Origin: Polaromonas sp.
Lineage (GTDB): Bacteria > Pseudomonadota > Gammaproteobacteria > Burkholderiales > Burkholderiaceae_C
Length of the DNA stretch: 13,303 nt
Direction: 5' to 3'
Assembly: GCA_028292345.1 (NCBI GenBank)
Contig: JAQGMN010000441.1
Span: 1 to 13,303 of the forward strand
The translations under genes and the position numbers were made by a program. This document shows, one piece after another, positions 12,750 to 13,303 of the stretch. Position 1 is the first letter of the stretch. The number at the start of each line of letters is the position of its first letter. A model generated the notes under the pieces. The model did no database searches. It was not told the origin of the DNA and worked only from the letters and a program-made list of their open reading frames with translations.

Positions 12750-13303
12750 ATGGAAACCCAAAAAATCGTCCTGAACGTCAACGGCATCGAGGTGATCTAC
12801 AACCATGTGATCCTGGTGCTCAAGGGCGTCTCGCTGCAGGTGCCCGAAGGCAGGATCGTCGCCATCCTGGGCGGCAATGGCGCAGGCAAGACGACGACGC
12901 TGCGCGCCATTTCCAACCTGTTGCAGGGCGAGCGCGGCGCCGTCACCAAGGGCTCGATCGAGCTGCGCGGCGAGCGCATCGAAAACCTGTCGCCGGCCGA
13001 CCTGGTGCAGCGCGGCGTGGTGCAGGTGATGGAAGGGCGGCACTGCTTCGCCCACCTGACCATCGAGGAAAACCTGATGACCGGCGCCTACACCCGAAGC
13101 AACAAGGGCGAGATTTCCGCCAATCTGGAAAAGGTCTACAACTACTTTCCGCGGCTGAAGACGCGCCGCACGAGCCAAGCCGCGTACACCTCGGGCGGCG
13201 AGCAGCAAATGTGCGCGATTGGCCGGGCCCTCATGACGAACCCGAGCATGGTGCTGCTCGACGAGCCGTCGATGGGACTGGCGCCGCAGATCGTCGAGGA
13301 GGT
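12750..13303 (+). CDS. livF: Branched-chain-amino-acid-type ABC transporter ATPase, LivF-like (3' end cut by window edge)
   Basis: The first 184 codons of the second ATPase are present. Motifs: Walker A G-G-N-G-A-G-K-T-T (41-49), the Q-loop region G-V-V-Q-V-M-E-G-R-H-C-F (89-100), where most LivF proteins read V-P-E-G-R-R, signature T-S-G-G-E-Q-Q-M (147-154) and Walker B M-V-L-L-D-E-P (167-173), then G-L-A-P. The H-loop and C-terminus are beyond the edge. The N-terminus I-V-L-N-V-N-G-I-E-V-I-Y is family-like and fixes the ATG at 12750, with only a weak purine stretch (AAGAGAAA) upstream. It is 129 nt from the livJ-like gene, the widest gap after the livG-livH one, and filled with hairpins. 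It should form an ATPase heterodimer with the LivG-like protein. Confidence 0.93.
   Translation, partial: METQKIVLNVNGIEVIYNHVILVLKGVSLQVPEGRIVAILGGNGAGKTTTLRAISNLLQGERGAVTKGSIELRGERIENLSPADLVQRGVVQVMEGRHCFAHLTIEENLMTGAYTRSNKGEISANLEKVYNYFPRLKTRRTSQAAYTSGGEQQMCAIGRALMTNPSMVLLDEPSMGLAPQIVEE

Noticed and set aside
11235..13208. 657-codon minus-strand open frame spanning livJ, the gap and livF
   Set aside because: It crosses two real genes and the hairpin gap, and its translation is compositionally antisense-like with no family motif.

Overview
The window looks like chromosome of a high-G+C betaproteobacterium, most likely Burkholderiales/Comamonadaceae (Polaromonas, Rhodoferax, Variovorax or Acidovorax relatives). 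I base this on protein character, G+C-rich codon use, and three intergenic repeat types I associate with that family: a C/G-rich hairpin repeat with a 'gggcggccc' centre, a GCTATAAA-t-TTTATAGC palindrome, and a 'ctccccc...gggggag' double-hairpin repeat. The genus is an inference.

Right to left (minus strand, 5081 down to 1) lies a high-affinity K+ uptake operon. Its order is a 34-residue membrane mini-protein, kdpF, kdpA, kdpB, kdpC and the first 92 codons of kdpD, which runs off the left edge. The two tiny genes and kdpA overlap at their start/stop codons, and the later genes are 18-19 nt apart, so this is one transcript. A 20-bp T-rich direct repeat at 5160-5179 resembles the E. coli KdpE operator and lies at the expected distance from a possible promoter. 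KdpA, B, C and F form the pump; KdpD is the sensor kinase, and KdpE is presumably beyond the edge.

At 5329-6042 (minus) is a Crp/Fnr-family regulator. It is divergent from an operon that fills the rest of the window on the plus strand: a long-chain-type acyl-CoA ligase, then a branched-chain-amino-acid-type (HAAT/Liv) ABC importer in the order ATPase (livG-like), permease (livH-like), permease (livM-like), periplasmic binding protein (livJ-like), ATPase (livF-like, cut by the right edge). The likely logic is uptake of a carboxylic acid (aromatic or aliphatic; substrate not determinable here) and trapping as its CoA thioester, under the divergent regulator. A palindrome at 6110-6127 sits exactly where a class II Crp/Fnr activator site would be relative to a TACTAT -10 element.

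The most unusual observation is that one dispersed repeat family occurs twice inside coding sequence, in two unrelated genes. It is an in-frame insert of about 26 residues before the actuator domain of KdpB and an N-terminal extension of the LivG-like ATPase. Both copies have the same orientation and reading frame, so both proteins carry a related peptide (A-P-x-G-G-S-A-x-H-x-V-x-S-V-G). Other points are a large inverted repeat whose right arm supplies the livH ribosome binding site, three consecutive hairpins between livJ and livF, an aberrant third pore loop in KdpA, and the unnamed mini-protein ahead of kdpF. I saw no RNA gene, CRISPR array, transposase gene or complete mobile element, and no gene-free stretch longer than 300 bases.
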